The position numbers and the translations under genes are program-made. A DNA stretch of 64,000 nt from Piper betle (taxonomy: Eukaryota; Streptophyta; Magnoliopsida; Piperales; Piperaceae): NCBI GenBank assembly GCA_033002965.1, contig JAURVB010008841.1, positions 42,922 to 106,921 on the forward strand. The letters run 5' to 3'. Numbering within the stretch: the stretch's first letter is position 1; each line of letters starts with the position of its first letter. The notes below the pieces were generated by a model. The model had not been told where the DNA came from and ran no database searches. It worked only from the letters and a program-made list of their open reading frames with translations. Below are positions 24,475-35,800 of the stretch, piece by piece.

Positions 24475-25434
24475 CCCAAGTGCAAAGTGATGGATGCAAG
24501 TCATTCATTCAAAATGGTTGATGTAAATTAAAGATCCATAGGCATATCCTAACTAATATATTGGATCCCAATAGGTATTGGTTGTGGGACTAATTCGTAA
24601 GATATCACAATCCATTCACCTTAAAAATTCCCTCCTCGGAATTCCTTTTTATAATAGATGGGCCTAGCCCATGCCCATTGCAGTCTAGCCCACCATTGAA
24701 TATAGTCCTAGGTGGGCACGGGTACTATTTGAACAATCTGGTCCAAGTGTAAAGTAACGGGCCTAAATCATCCATTTAAATATAATTAATTAAGTTGAAG
24801 ATCTATAGACGTATTTTCACTGATAAACAGAATCTAATTATGATAAGCCTTAGAAATGGGTTTAATTATTGGGGGATCTTGCATAAGTGTGCAAAGCCTT
24901 CATTCTTAATCAAATTTTACAAACAAGTAGAGCTGTCACGAGTAAATTTTAGATGATTTTTGAAGTGTTCAATTATACTAGAGTGAGCTACTACATATGA
25001 ATTGAATTTAAATTTTCTCCATAAATAAGGCCTTGATTATTCATATCATTAACAAATATGAAAGTATTACAAGAACTGGAGAATGCAGTGATTCATAAAT
25101 TGCTTTTTAATTGGTAATTAATTAGTATGAATAGGCCGATTCTAGCAATTCACACCAAGTATATATTTTTTGACTTGATTGCTAGGTAATCAAGTTGAAT
25201 TGGCTGAATCAGACCATTCCATATGAATCCTCACGACATTGGGGAAAATTTTAGTTTGAGTCAAGTTGCATTGCTTTTAAAGGTTCCTTCTTACGATCGT
25301 TTGATTGTAAAAACAATGTAAAAAGAAAATTGGTAAAAGGAATTTCCTGTAAACTGGAAATAAAATGGCATGTTATGCGACAAAATTTTTTGAAATTTCT
25401 TTTGTATGTTTTTATAGCAAGAATATGTTGACAC
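24475..25434. other. Intron DNA with further degenerate duplications
   Basis: The phrase 'cggcccaagtgcaaagtgatgg' at about 24474 is echoed at about 24742 (ctggtccaagtgtaaagtaacgg). The 24105-24200 block is echoed near 24925-25010. No gene is present; this is intron of the RlmN-like gene. Confidence 0.5.
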
Positions 25435-25772
25435 ACAAGATGAGATAATTCCTATGCCTAAGTTGTATCCTAACATTGATGAAAATCATGAAGAAGAGAC
25501 TTATTTGAGAAGAGTTGAACATCCTAAAGCTATAAAAGTCTATACAAGAACAAGTAAGTAAAGAAAGTCTTTGTAAAATGAGTTTTTCTTAGTTTTATTT
25601 TGTTCCCCGTTTATGTATTATTGATCAGGGGTATTTTGGTCATTACATATATTAGTGACCATAGATGACTTAGGAGGGGTAAATTAGTCCTTGTTTTATG
25701 CTTTGGTCAAGTTATGATATATATTAGGAGGTTTTCATGTATTAGAGATGGATTATTATCACGTTGAATAAA
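25435..25772 (+). repeat. Upstream copy of the gypsy pol-tail/LTR direct repeat
   Basis: Matches 29147-29468 in the same orientation, from 'acaagatgagataattccta' to 'attatcacgttgaataaa'. It contains the codons of the pol C-terminus (DEIIPMP... AIKVYTR) followed by non-coding, LTR-like sequence. It abuts the gag remnant directly. Confidence 0.8.
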
Positions 25773-28700
25773 TGGCCAACAATGACAACCTCCTTATGGA
25801 CGACCTAGTCAAGCTTCTACACACAATGTTGGGCTTTGTTATAATTGCCAAATGCCAGGGCACTTGTCTGCCAACTGTCCACTGAAGCTGCAACTTCTTA
25901 CTAATGCTGAAGAGTAATTTTTTGAAGAGGATTTTGTTGATGAATCGCAGCCAGCTGATGATGATATTATTGAGGATGAGCATGAAGCTTTTCTGGGATA
26001 TGAGCCTAATTATTGCTCTATTACTCAACCCTTGTTCCTTACACTGAAGACTACGAAAGAAGATTGTAGAAGACAAAGTATTTTCAGTACTACATGTCAT
26101 ATTCAGGGGAAGCCTGCTAAATTGATTATTGATCTGGCTGCAAGTGAGAAGAAACAGCTGAAAAAGTAGTTGATTTTCTGAAGCTGAAGAGGAACTTGCA
26201 TCCTCATCCTTACAAGTTGGCATGGTTAGCTAGTTATACCTTGGTAAGTGGTTAAATGATGCCTTATTACTTTTGTTGTGGGTAGTTTTAAAGATGGGGT
26301 TTTATGTGATGCGGTTGTAATGGATACTTGTCATCATTTATTGGGTAGACTGGCAATTTGATTGACATGTGAAGTGGGATGGTCGAACTAATGTCTACTC
26401 CTTGGTTCATAACAATAAGACTATTGATTTCTTGCCTCAAAAGACATTATCCCCGAGGGGTACTGCTTTTATTTGCCTTCCAGTGGATCAGTTTCAAGCT
26501 GAAGAAGATGAGGAAGGTGTACGTCTAGCTTTGGTGGCATCCGGACATGTGGAGTTTCCTGATACTTCTTCCACATTGCCTCCTTCTTGTTCTTCCGTAC
26601 TTAATGAATTTTCTGATGTTCTGGTTGATTATTTACCTCTGGGTCTTCTTCCTATGCGTACTAGCCAACATCAAATTAATTTCTTTCCAGATGCTTCAAT
26701 TCCTTGCAAGACTCATTATAGAATGACACCGGAACAAAACAGCATGAGCTTATAAGACAAGTGGAGGAGCTTTTAGAAAGAGGTTACATGCGAGAAAGTA
26801 CTAGTACATACGTTGTGCCAGCCTTTCTTGTCCCTTAAAAGAATAGTTCTTGGCGTATGTGCGTGGATAGTTGAGTTGTTAACAAGATTATAGTTTGTTA
26901 CAGCTTTCTTATGCCTCGTTTAGATGATATGCTAGACAATTTGAGTGGTTCTACCGTGTTTTCAAAGGTAGATTTGAAGAGTGGGCATCACCAAATTCGA
27001 ATTCGACTTGAAGAGTGGAAAACAACATTCAAGACTCGAGAAGGTTTGTTTGAGTGGCTGGTCATGCCTTTTAGTTTATGTAATGCGCCTAGTACTTTTA
27101 TGAGAGTCATGAATGAGACGTAACGGCCATTTATTGGGTAGTGTGTTGTTGTCTATTTTGATGACATATTTGTTTATAGCAGTGATATGGAGTCTCATCT
27201 ACAACACTTGAGAGATGTATTTACTACATTAAGGATGGTTAAGTTGTATGCAAATCCTAGGCTTCTAGCAAGTGTTTCTTCTTTGTTTCGAGGGTGATCT
27301 TCTTAGGATATGAGGTTTCTGCTGATGGAATTCGGTTTGATGAGAGTAAGATAAAGGCTATCCAAGAATGGGAGACTTCTTCCTTGATATCACAAGTCCG
27401 TTCCTTCCAGGGATTGACTAGTTTCTACATGTGTTTTATTAAAAATTTCGGCACTAATATGATGCCTATTATTGATTTGATGAAATCCAAGGATTTTTTG
27501 TGGACTGATGAAGCTGAAGATGCTTTTGTGCTCATTAAAAAGTGTCTTACTGAAGCTCCATGTTAGCATTGCCTGACTTTGATAAGTTGTTTGAAGTGGA
27601 GTGTGATGTGTCTAAAACTGGCATTGGTGTTGTTTTTGGTCAATGTAAGCATCCTATTGCTTTCTTTAGTGAGAAATTGAGTGGATCTTCTTTGAATTAT
27701 AGCACATACGATATAAAACTTATGGTTGTAGTCAAAGCTTTGCAGTATTAGCATCATTACTTGATTTCCAAGGAGCTTGTGCTTTATTCTGATCATGAAG
27801 CATTGAATTATTTACATGGACAAAGAAAGCTGAGTGCACGCTATGCTAAGTGGATTAGTCACTTGTAAGAGTTTCATTTAGCTCTTCTTCATTTGTTGGG
27901 TAGTTCTAATCAAGTTGCATATGCTTTGTGTAGGAAACATGCTCTAGTTACATCTATGCAAATTGATGTGATGGGATTGGGTGCCCTAGCTCGTGATTAT
28001 AAGTCACTTTATTCGTTGCACAATTGGTTCTTATTTTTGGGAGATTGTCTATGCATACCTTATGGGTCTCTTCAATTCTTGCTGATGAAGGAGGCTCACA
28101 ATTTTAGTCATTTTAGGTGTGATAAAACTATGGTTTTGCTCAAAAATAAATTTCTCTTGCCATCTATGAATTGTGATGTTTCTCTTTGTGTTAAAAGATG
28201 TCATGTTTGCCAAGTAGGAAAAATACATCTTCTAATGCCGGGACGTATACACCTTTGCCTATCCTTGATAGTCGTTAGATTGATATTTCTATGGACTTTG
28301 TGATGGGTTTGCCTCATACTACTCATGGTTGGGATGCTATCTTTATGGTTGTTGATAGATTTACTAAGATGGCTCACTTCATTGCCTGCCGATTGACTAC
28401 AAATGCTGGTATGGTCGCTGACATGTTCTATGCAAATATAGTTCGCTATCATGGCATTCCCAAGTTTATTGTCTCTGATCTAGATACTTGTTTTTGAGTT
28501 CCTTTTGGAAGAATTTATGGAAAATAACAGGTACTACTCTCAAATTTAGTAGTCCCTATTACCCACAAATAGATGGACAAACTAAAGTGGTGAATTGTAC
28601 TTTGGGAAATATGCTTCGCACACAAGTTAAATCTTTTGGCAAGTGGGATGTTGTTTTGCCTAAGATATACTTTGAGTTTAATTGTTCACAGAACCGAAGT

Positions 28701-29146
28701 GCTGGGTTTTCTCCTTTTGAGATTTTGTTGCGATAAATTCCACAAGGGCCGCTTGATTTTTTTCCACTTCCAGAGAATGTTAGGGTTCCTAAATTTATAC
28801 ATTCATGGATTGAATATCTTACTTCTATTCAGGCTAAAGCACGCGACAATTTGACTTCTTCTTATAAGATATACAAAGCTTATGCAGATAAACATCGTAC
28901 AGAAAGGAAATTTCAAGTTGGAGATATCCTCAAGGGATGTATCATAAGTTGATGCCGAAGAAGCTTGGACCGTGTGAAATTCTTAAAGTTTTTGGCAACA
29001 ATGCTTATAGAGTGAAGCTTCCTAATGGGTGGAATATTCATGATACATTCAATCTTGCACATTTGTATCCTTATTTCGATGAGTTTGAAGAGCAGAACTC
29101 GAGGGCAATTTTTTTAGAAGAGGGGATTGATGACGTACAAGATGAG
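25772..29146 (+). mobile_element. Degenerate Ty3/gypsy retrotransposon (gag tail and pol)
   Basis: Order of domains: gag zinc knuckle CYNCQMPGHLSANC (25837-25878), a protease remnant where the active DSG reads DLA (about 26130), reverse transcriptase with [43 protein letters not shown] and the active-site YFDD (27154-27165), RNase H with [14 protein letters not shown], an integrase zinc-binding region (H...H, CVKRCHVC), and an integrase core starting [17 protein letters not shown] (28291). In the DDE core the Glu is replaced by Lys in DGQTKVV (about 28572). A YHKLMPKKLGPCEI tail follows. Many stops and frameshifts make it dead. It lies in sense orientation within the RlmN-like long intron. 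The gag N-terminus and a full 5' LTR are missing. Confidence 0.9.
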
Positions 29147-29468
29147 ATAATTCCTATGCCTGATTTTCATTTCATCCTAACGTTGAAGAAAATCATGAAG
29201 AGACTTATTTCTGAACATTCTAAAGCTATAAAAGTCTATACAAGAAGGAAGAAGTTTAAAAGTCTTTGCAAGATGAGTTTTCCTTAGTTTTATTTTATTC
29301 CATGTTTTTGTATTATTAACCAGGTGTATTTTGGTCGTTACATATATTAGTGTCCGTAGACGACTTAGGAGGGGTAAATTAGTCATTGATTTATGTTTTA
29401 TTCAAGTTATGATATATATTAGGAGGTCGTCATGTATTGGGGATGGATTATTATCACGTTGAATAAAA
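29147..29468 (+). repeat. Downstream copy of the gypsy pol-tail/LTR direct repeat
   Basis: Second copy of the 25435-25772 repeat, in its natural place after pol. It ends 'attatcacgttgaataaa', which looks like the transcript-end region of an LTR. A clean TG...CA LTR boundary was not found. Confidence 0.75.
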
Positions 29469-29987
29469 AGTTCTGTTTTTCTTTTCCCTTTACGTCGCTA
29501 CTTCTTCTTTTGGTTTTTGCTACTTTTGTTTCTTCAAGCTTGAGTCTTAAGGTTTACACGGCTTTGTCGTTGGAGTCTATAGCATAGTTATCGAATTTCT
29601 TACACAGGTATTCATCAGAATATGAAGAAGTATATGATTTGAAGCTCAATTTCTAGCTATATCCTTGTGCTTTGTGCAAGTGTTTCTTTTTTAAAAAAAA
29701 ATTTCTTTAAGGCCCACTTGGAGGAAATTATATTCCTTTTTCCATGTTTTCATGTTAACCAAACACTTTGAAAATAATAAGAAGTCAAGTTTCTCACTTT
29801 TTCCCCCTCCTTCCAATAAATTTATTATTTCTTCTTTGCTTTGACTCTTGGTTGCCCAGCCCATCTGTTGATTTCAGTAATAAAGGGGATCTTTCATGAA
29901 GATTTTCCCTAAACTGCTGTTGTTTAGGCTTAATTCATCAAAGCATTATATGTTTATTGTGTTCTCAAGAAATGATTATTTGGTCAG
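29469..29987. other. Last part of the long RlmN-like intron
   Basis: AT- and T-rich with no coding sequence. It ends in a normal acceptor (tttggtcag) at 29987. Confidence 0.5.
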
Positions 29988-32052
29988 AAATGGGTCCAAA
30001 GACACGGGTTCAGATCTGGGCAGGCACTAATGCTATGGAAACGGCTGTACGGAAATAACATATGGGCACAATCTTTTGAGGAACTGGAAGGTGATTTATT
30101 GTGTTTGTTTCTTCATGGATCTGCTATATATGTGTTTACGAAAATGTGCTTAAATGCTGATTCATCTGATGCATAGTGATATTTTCATGTAGTTATATCA
30201 TGTTCATCCAAGAATTTCACAGTTAGTTTAAATATTTATTATTAAAATTTTTTTCTCTTTGTTTAGGTTTGAACAAAGATTTTAGGAAAATGTTGTCCAA
30301 ATTTTCTGAAATGAAAGAACTGTCCGTGAAAGACATTCTCATAGCTTCTGATGGAACATGGAAGGTACTTTACGTGAGCTGTATAGCTACATTTTATATG
30401 TCTGTTATTCAGTAAGCTTTTCTGAGTGGAGATTGCAATTAATGATGATACATTTAAATAGCCTTAGATGTCGCCGTGTTAATGGTTGATATGCAGTTCG
30501 CCTAGTTGGTTTGAGTTTCCAATAACTATGAATTCACAGGAGGTTGCAGATTCTCTTTTCATTGGAAGATGGATCGGTGATAGAGACCGCTATTCCATGC
30601 AGTAGGGGAAGGAATACTGTATGTGTTTCCAGCCAAGTCGTATGTGCAATGAATTGCCAATTCTGCTTTACTGGCAGGTAAATTTTTATTTATATGCATT
30701 TCATTTCTGTTGTTTGATTCATGTGTTCAACTTATCTTTTGTTATGTTGTTCCATGCTTAGATTGGCTATGTCGTTTAGATCGACTTATGATTGATGAAA
30801 ACTACTGTTGTTAGCATTTGCTTGAAATTATAGGCAGCTGACTTCATAGTATTCATCGATATGATGGTATAGGATGAGCTTGTTGAAGCACCTGACGACA
30901 GCTGTGATTGTTGAGCAGGCTGTTATTGCTCAGCGCTTGTTCTCCAGTGAAATTGGACCTATGTCCAATGTCATGTTTATGGTAAGAAAATTGTCGTCTT
31001 GTAATTCTGCACTCTGAATGAAAGTTTTGTGGTGTGATTATATTTAGAGCAGTTTTGTTTAGCTGTATATGGCTTGAGTTGTAATGACGATTTGCAGGGT
31101 ATGGGTGAACAATTTCATAATATAGACAATGTCCTAAACTCTGCAGCAATAATGGTTGATGAACAAGGGCTTCATTTTAGTCCCAGAAAATTCACTGTTT
31201 CTACCAGTGGACTTGTGCCTCAGTTGAAACGTTTCCTTCGAGAGTCCAATTGTGCTTTGGCAGTGAGCTTGAATGCAACAACAGATGAGGTGGAAAGGCT
31301 TTTTAATTAGAATTAGGTAGCAAAGGCTTCTAATGAGTACTTTTACTTTTTTATTATTTTAATTAGAAAAGGCCTCAGAGTATCATTTTACTTTTTTATT
31401 ACTCTTACTTTTTTATTATTCTAAAGAGTACTTCTTTATTATTTTAATTTCTGAACTTGAGTAGGACAGAAATTGGATTATGCCAATTAAAAGGAAATAT
31501 AATTACTTTTTATTATTTTTATTATTCTGGATACTCCGAGGGAAGAGCTACAGTACAAACATAAATACCAAGTCCTGTTCGAATATGTCATGCTTGATGG
31601 AATTAACGATAGGTTTGTGTAAGCTTAGCGTGAGCTTTTTCTTTCAGTAAAACGATATGTACACCTCAGTTTGTCACCTTGAGGGGTATTGCTTCATGGC
31701 TGTTGTTTATTTGTTGAAGGGAGATAAACTTACCGGAATCTCAGTCTGATAATTGAATTGCAGCATTGAGGATGCAGACAAACTGGTTGAGCTTGTTCAA
31801 GATATCTCTTGCAAGATCAATCATATTTCTTTTAACCCTCATTCAGGGTCGAAATTTAAGCCAACCTGCATGGAGAAGATGATTAGATTTCTCAATGTTC
31901 TTGCTGAAGCTGGATGTATTGTGTTTATGCGGGAGAGTCGTGGGGATGATTAAATGGCTGCTTGTGGTCAACTTCAACTTGGCAAGCCTGGAGATGTCCA
32001 GGCACCTCTATTAAAGGTCCCTGATCGATTTCAAACACAATTGTGTGTCTGA

Positions 32053-32591
32053 TGAGAGTTGAAGATTGATTATGCAAGAATAACTACTGCAGGTTTCATT
32101 TGTTTGCTCAGTCACCAGCCTCTATTTTCATGTTTGAAATTCTTTCAGTTCAATGGCTTCTGTATTTTATGCCCTCCATAATCTTCAAATCGAAGGTTTC
32201 TGTATCCTCTAATACAGGTTTTCATGTAGATAAAAATACAAATGATTGCTTTATGGCAACACGGAGACCAGAGAAGACTTTTGTCAAAAGAGCGCCAACG
32301 GCATTTACGTGAGTAAAATATATATTTTTTATCTGTATAACCTTTATTTCAAGTCAAGGAGCATGGTTGACTGGTGAGTTTTCACATTTTAGTTTCCTTC
32401 TGAAGATTGGTCATTGTGAATGGAGAACGATTGTCTGAGAGACAAGATAGAATTAGTAGTTCTTCGTGTAAACTGATAATGAAAAGTTCTTAGAAAAAAA
32501 CCCAACAATATTAGCGCCTTTACTGTTGATAACGTTGCATGCCTTTGCTAATGGAGCACAGGCAGAGTTAGCATAATTCTAAGACTCTAGG
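32053..32591. other. Flank between the RlmN-like gene and the palindrome
   Basis: Probably 3' UTR and then single-copy DNA. A short open stretch at about 32220-32312 has no recognised domain. The palindrome begins at 32592, and sequence to its left has no mirror at the far end. Confidence 0.5.
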
Positions 32592-32814
32592 GAAGATAGA
32601 TTGCTGGGTGCAAACTTCAATGATCCAAAGCTAGGAGCAAACTTTCCTGCCCCATAAGACGTAAATGCTAATTGCTGTCAAGCAACTCCGACATGAAGCT
32701 AGAAGCATTTTTTTCTTGCCTTCTAAGGTCTATTTAGAGGACAAAAGTTGAAAGCACTATAATTGCTCTTCAATTTTTACATTTTTTAATGGGAAAAGCA
32801 TTGGAAATGTTTTT

Positions 32815-33212
32815 TTTTATACATTTACTGATACCATACTCTCTAGTACTGTTGATTTTGATATGCTACCCAATCTGTCAAAAGTAATTGAAGAGATGCC
32901 ACTTCCCATGTTCTCACAAATGGACCTCCCCCAAACTTTGTTTTCACTCTTCCTGCCCCCTTTTTTCTGTCGGTAGCATGTTACTCATTAACAGAAGAGT
33001 CTGGAAAGTCGTGATCTTCATATCCATGTTTTTGAACAATTTGTCCCCACATCACAAATGCCTAGTCCGCCAAGAGTACGCAATCTTCTATTGCTGTCTT
33101 CTCCACCTGCGATGCCTTCCTGGATGGAACATTTCATTAGTCGTTCTGCTCCTTCAGCAATCTGGACTGCCTGACTCCATTTCAAGGATTCTTCAACGCT
33201 ATGCTAGTAACC
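32815..33212 (+). pseudogene. Coding-like degraded segment, left copy
   Basis: A + strand frame reads ...VDFDMLPNLSKVIEEMPL, then a DLPQTLFSLFLPPFF stretch to a stop at about 32970. After a possible intron with acceptor at about 32996, a second stretch (SLESRDLHIHVFEQFVPTS..., then PSWMEHFISRS) runs to a stop at about 33182. The composition looks like a real protein but I recognise no family, and the two parts do not join in frame with the visible splice sites. Its mirror is at 63353-63750. Confidence 0.3.
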
Positions 33213-35600
33213 TATGAGACCCTTTTTGCATTTTTAACACAAGCTTTCCATGTTTAAAATAGATAAAACAAATATCATATTTAAGCTCATTGTGGTACAA
33301 TATTCAAACGGTTATCCTCTTTTTGTGTCGAATATCGTGTGCACTTGGATTGTGAAAGTCTAATTGTTTTCTGCTTTAAAAGACAGGTATGTGCGATTAA
33401 AGCCAGCATCAAGATTACACTTCATTGAGTTTTGGATTTCTATCAGTAAAGGAGATTAAAAAAAACAGTGATAAAATGGTAATGGCAATTATATATCAAA
33501 CATCTCTCTTTCTGCATGCTGTTTTTGATATTAGATATATCCCACGTGAAAATCAATTGCTACTGTTTTGTGGGTCGTCTAAAAATTGTCTGATAAATTG
33601 TCTTCAATGTGGCTTCTGCTTGGCTGGCCTATTTAAGGTGCCCTCTTCTTACAGGCATCGTAAATTTTTCTCCTGCTCTTTCCTTCCACTCAGTAGCCAT
33701 ATCCTTTACAAAAGTTAAACAACTAAGATGCACAAAGAAAAGAAGAGGCTCACTTATAAAGTGGAAAATAAAGTTTGACGCTATGATTCCCAGCGTTGGA
33801 TCCCGATACTTTGAATCATGTGGGCATTCTGAAAATGGCACTGATTGATGGTGCAGCTTTTTTTTTTTTGAAACATGCTAGCAATTATAATTCGGTGGTG
33901 TAGCAAGAGGATAGCTAGATACATTGCAGATTCACCAATATATTTCATTACTAGTACATGTAGCATTGAACTTTATGTCTTTGCACCACAAATTTTTGAC
34001 ATTGTACAGTACTATATTTTTGCTATGGGCATTCTTCAAATTGTATTTATCTATTATATATTTTACTGTTAGAGGTAGAACTAAATATTAATCAGGCAGA
34101 ATATTGGTCCTACCTAGCTAGTACATATCTCTGTTGAAATGACTAAGTTATGCACATAGTATATAGTTGGGAGGTGACTACATGAGTAGATTATTGGTAT
34201 CATCCATCTTATGATCCGACTACCATAGAGCAAGAAGGAAAAGTTGGTCATCAAGCATGCCTCTATTGTTTGACTTCACTTCTCACCTCCGAAGCTCGTG
34301 TAAGGTGTGAAATAGTTTGGCACAGACCCTACCTTGTTAATTTCAACCACTCTGCTGCACCACAATAGCAAAGCCATGACTGCATTCATCAGTTATCATG
34401 CACTTATTGACTGAAGGACGGACTCGGCCGAGAACTAAATGACGAGCCTAAATCATCTAAATTGGGTAGCCCATGTTGAACATCCGCTTGCAATGCCTTC
34501 TTCTATACCTTTCCAATTGATATTAGATGCGAGACTATTATTTAAATCTTCCTCTAAACAACGAGTTGGGGTCATCATTTCAAAGGGTTAATTCATGGTT
34601 AGCATTAGCCATCTTAGTCCTTTTAATAGATATTAGACGTGAGAGTAATCTGAATTCCTTGAATCGTTGCACAATGTATCGTTGAGTTCAATAAGAAGTT
34701 TTCTTTTTCAGCAATGCAATTAATTACATTAAAGAACAATAATATTACCATGAAAAGCTTTGGTTTGTAGGAACTAAATAGAGTATAGTTCCTCCAAATG
34801 GACCATACTATTATTTGTGGATGTATCGATTGAATCTATTGATATAATGATATTGAGCTGCCCCATGCCTTGGTAAGGACTCAATCATTGCCGACATTAA
34901 TCTTTGGCACATTTAAGTAATGTGAACTGCATTGTCATGTTTGTTCAACCCTTCTTTTTCAGTAAGATTAAACAATATAATATGCTGCTGTTGGCCTTGT
35001 CCACCGCATAGATTCCTTAATAATTTTGCAATAGAGGCCGAAAACGTGGGCTCCACATTAAAACAATGCAAAATTAGTCACTCTTTCTAGCTAGCATATG
35101 TATAAATTATGGAGTTGGACTTTTTGAGTTGGATGCCATGTATATTTCAAACCCAAGAAAAGGATGAAAATGGGACAACATAAAGGGCATCCGACCAAGA
35201 AAAATTTGAAGGAAGCATAGATCGGCGGCACCGGAGAAATAAAAACTCCCCGGCTCGCTGTAATGGCTATAATATTAATAATATCTGTTATGTTAAATCT
35301 TAAAGCAACCAAGCGTAAAATTTTAGAAATAAAAAATGTTGCCAAGTATAAAATTTTAGAAACTTATACATTTAATTTTTTATTATATGTAATCATGATT
35401 ACATGAAATACCACTCTCTGGATCCATCTTGTTTGGTCTCAAATGAGAGCCATCCAGCATGGGCTAGCTAACACACCATTTTTTTTAAGCCCAAACCACC
35501 GACACTAATAGCTAATTCACACCATACACCCCTTGACAACATCCCATCCAAAATTCAGAGAACAATTAATTAATACACAAACAAATTCAACCTCAAGAGC
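33213..35600. other. Non-coding left-arm DNA downstream of the BURP gene
   Basis: AT-rich with short open frames only. Mirror is about 60965-63352. Visible arm differences are homopolymer length (12 T near 33858 against 8 A near 62699) and a 2-base indel near 34616. Confidence 0.55.
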
Positions 35601-35723
35601 GAAATGGGAGATATACTAGCAGCAAGAAAAGAAATCGGAGCGATGTTGAACTTAAACTTCATAGGATTTAATTCTTTCTTCCAAGTGGGTGGGATAGTCA
35701 CCACTCTAACCTCCTCCACCAAA

Positions 35724-35799
35724 CCCACCAAGGAGGAGGAGGAGGAGGTGCAGGAGGAGGAGGAGGAGGAGGATGAGGAAGAAGACGACGAAGAAGAAG
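35724..35799. repeat. GGA/GAA microsatellite in the left BURP 3' UTR
   Basis: Runs of gga and gaa (tcc/ttc on the coding strand) start immediately after the BURP stop codon. The mirror at about 60765-60840 differs slightly in unit number. Confidence 0.8.
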
Positions 35800-35800
35800 T

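Larger units (their letters stand above)
23505..32052 (+). pseudogene. RlmN-like radical-SAM RNA methyltransferase gene, broken
   Basis: Homologue of plant organelle-type RlmN (At1g60230-like). The family methylates C2 of adenine in rRNA/tRNA with a 4Fe-4S cluster and two cysteines. Exons: a 5' transit-peptide-like region from an ATG at 23505 or 23525 (join uncertain), then 23767-23828 (VLLKEMDFPKLE), 29988-30090 (WVQRHGFRSGQALMLWKR), 30267-30364, 30550-30677 (CAMNCQFC cluster motif, CX3CX2C), 30873-30981, 31098-31289 (TVSTSGLVPQLKRFLRE), 31465-31612 and 31764-32052. Lesions: AT-rich filler in the 31465-31612 exon shifts the frame after KRKYN, and Gln is changed to stop (31951-31953) immediately before AACGQL, the motif holding the acceptor cysteine. 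GMGEP reads GMGEQ. The first long intron (23829-29987) carries a Ty3/gypsy relic. Splice sites are otherwise good, so the loss is recent. Confidence 0.8.

Noticed and set aside
25759..26223. Minus-strand open frame across the gypsy gag/protease region
   Set aside because: Antisense shadow of degenerate gag-pol.
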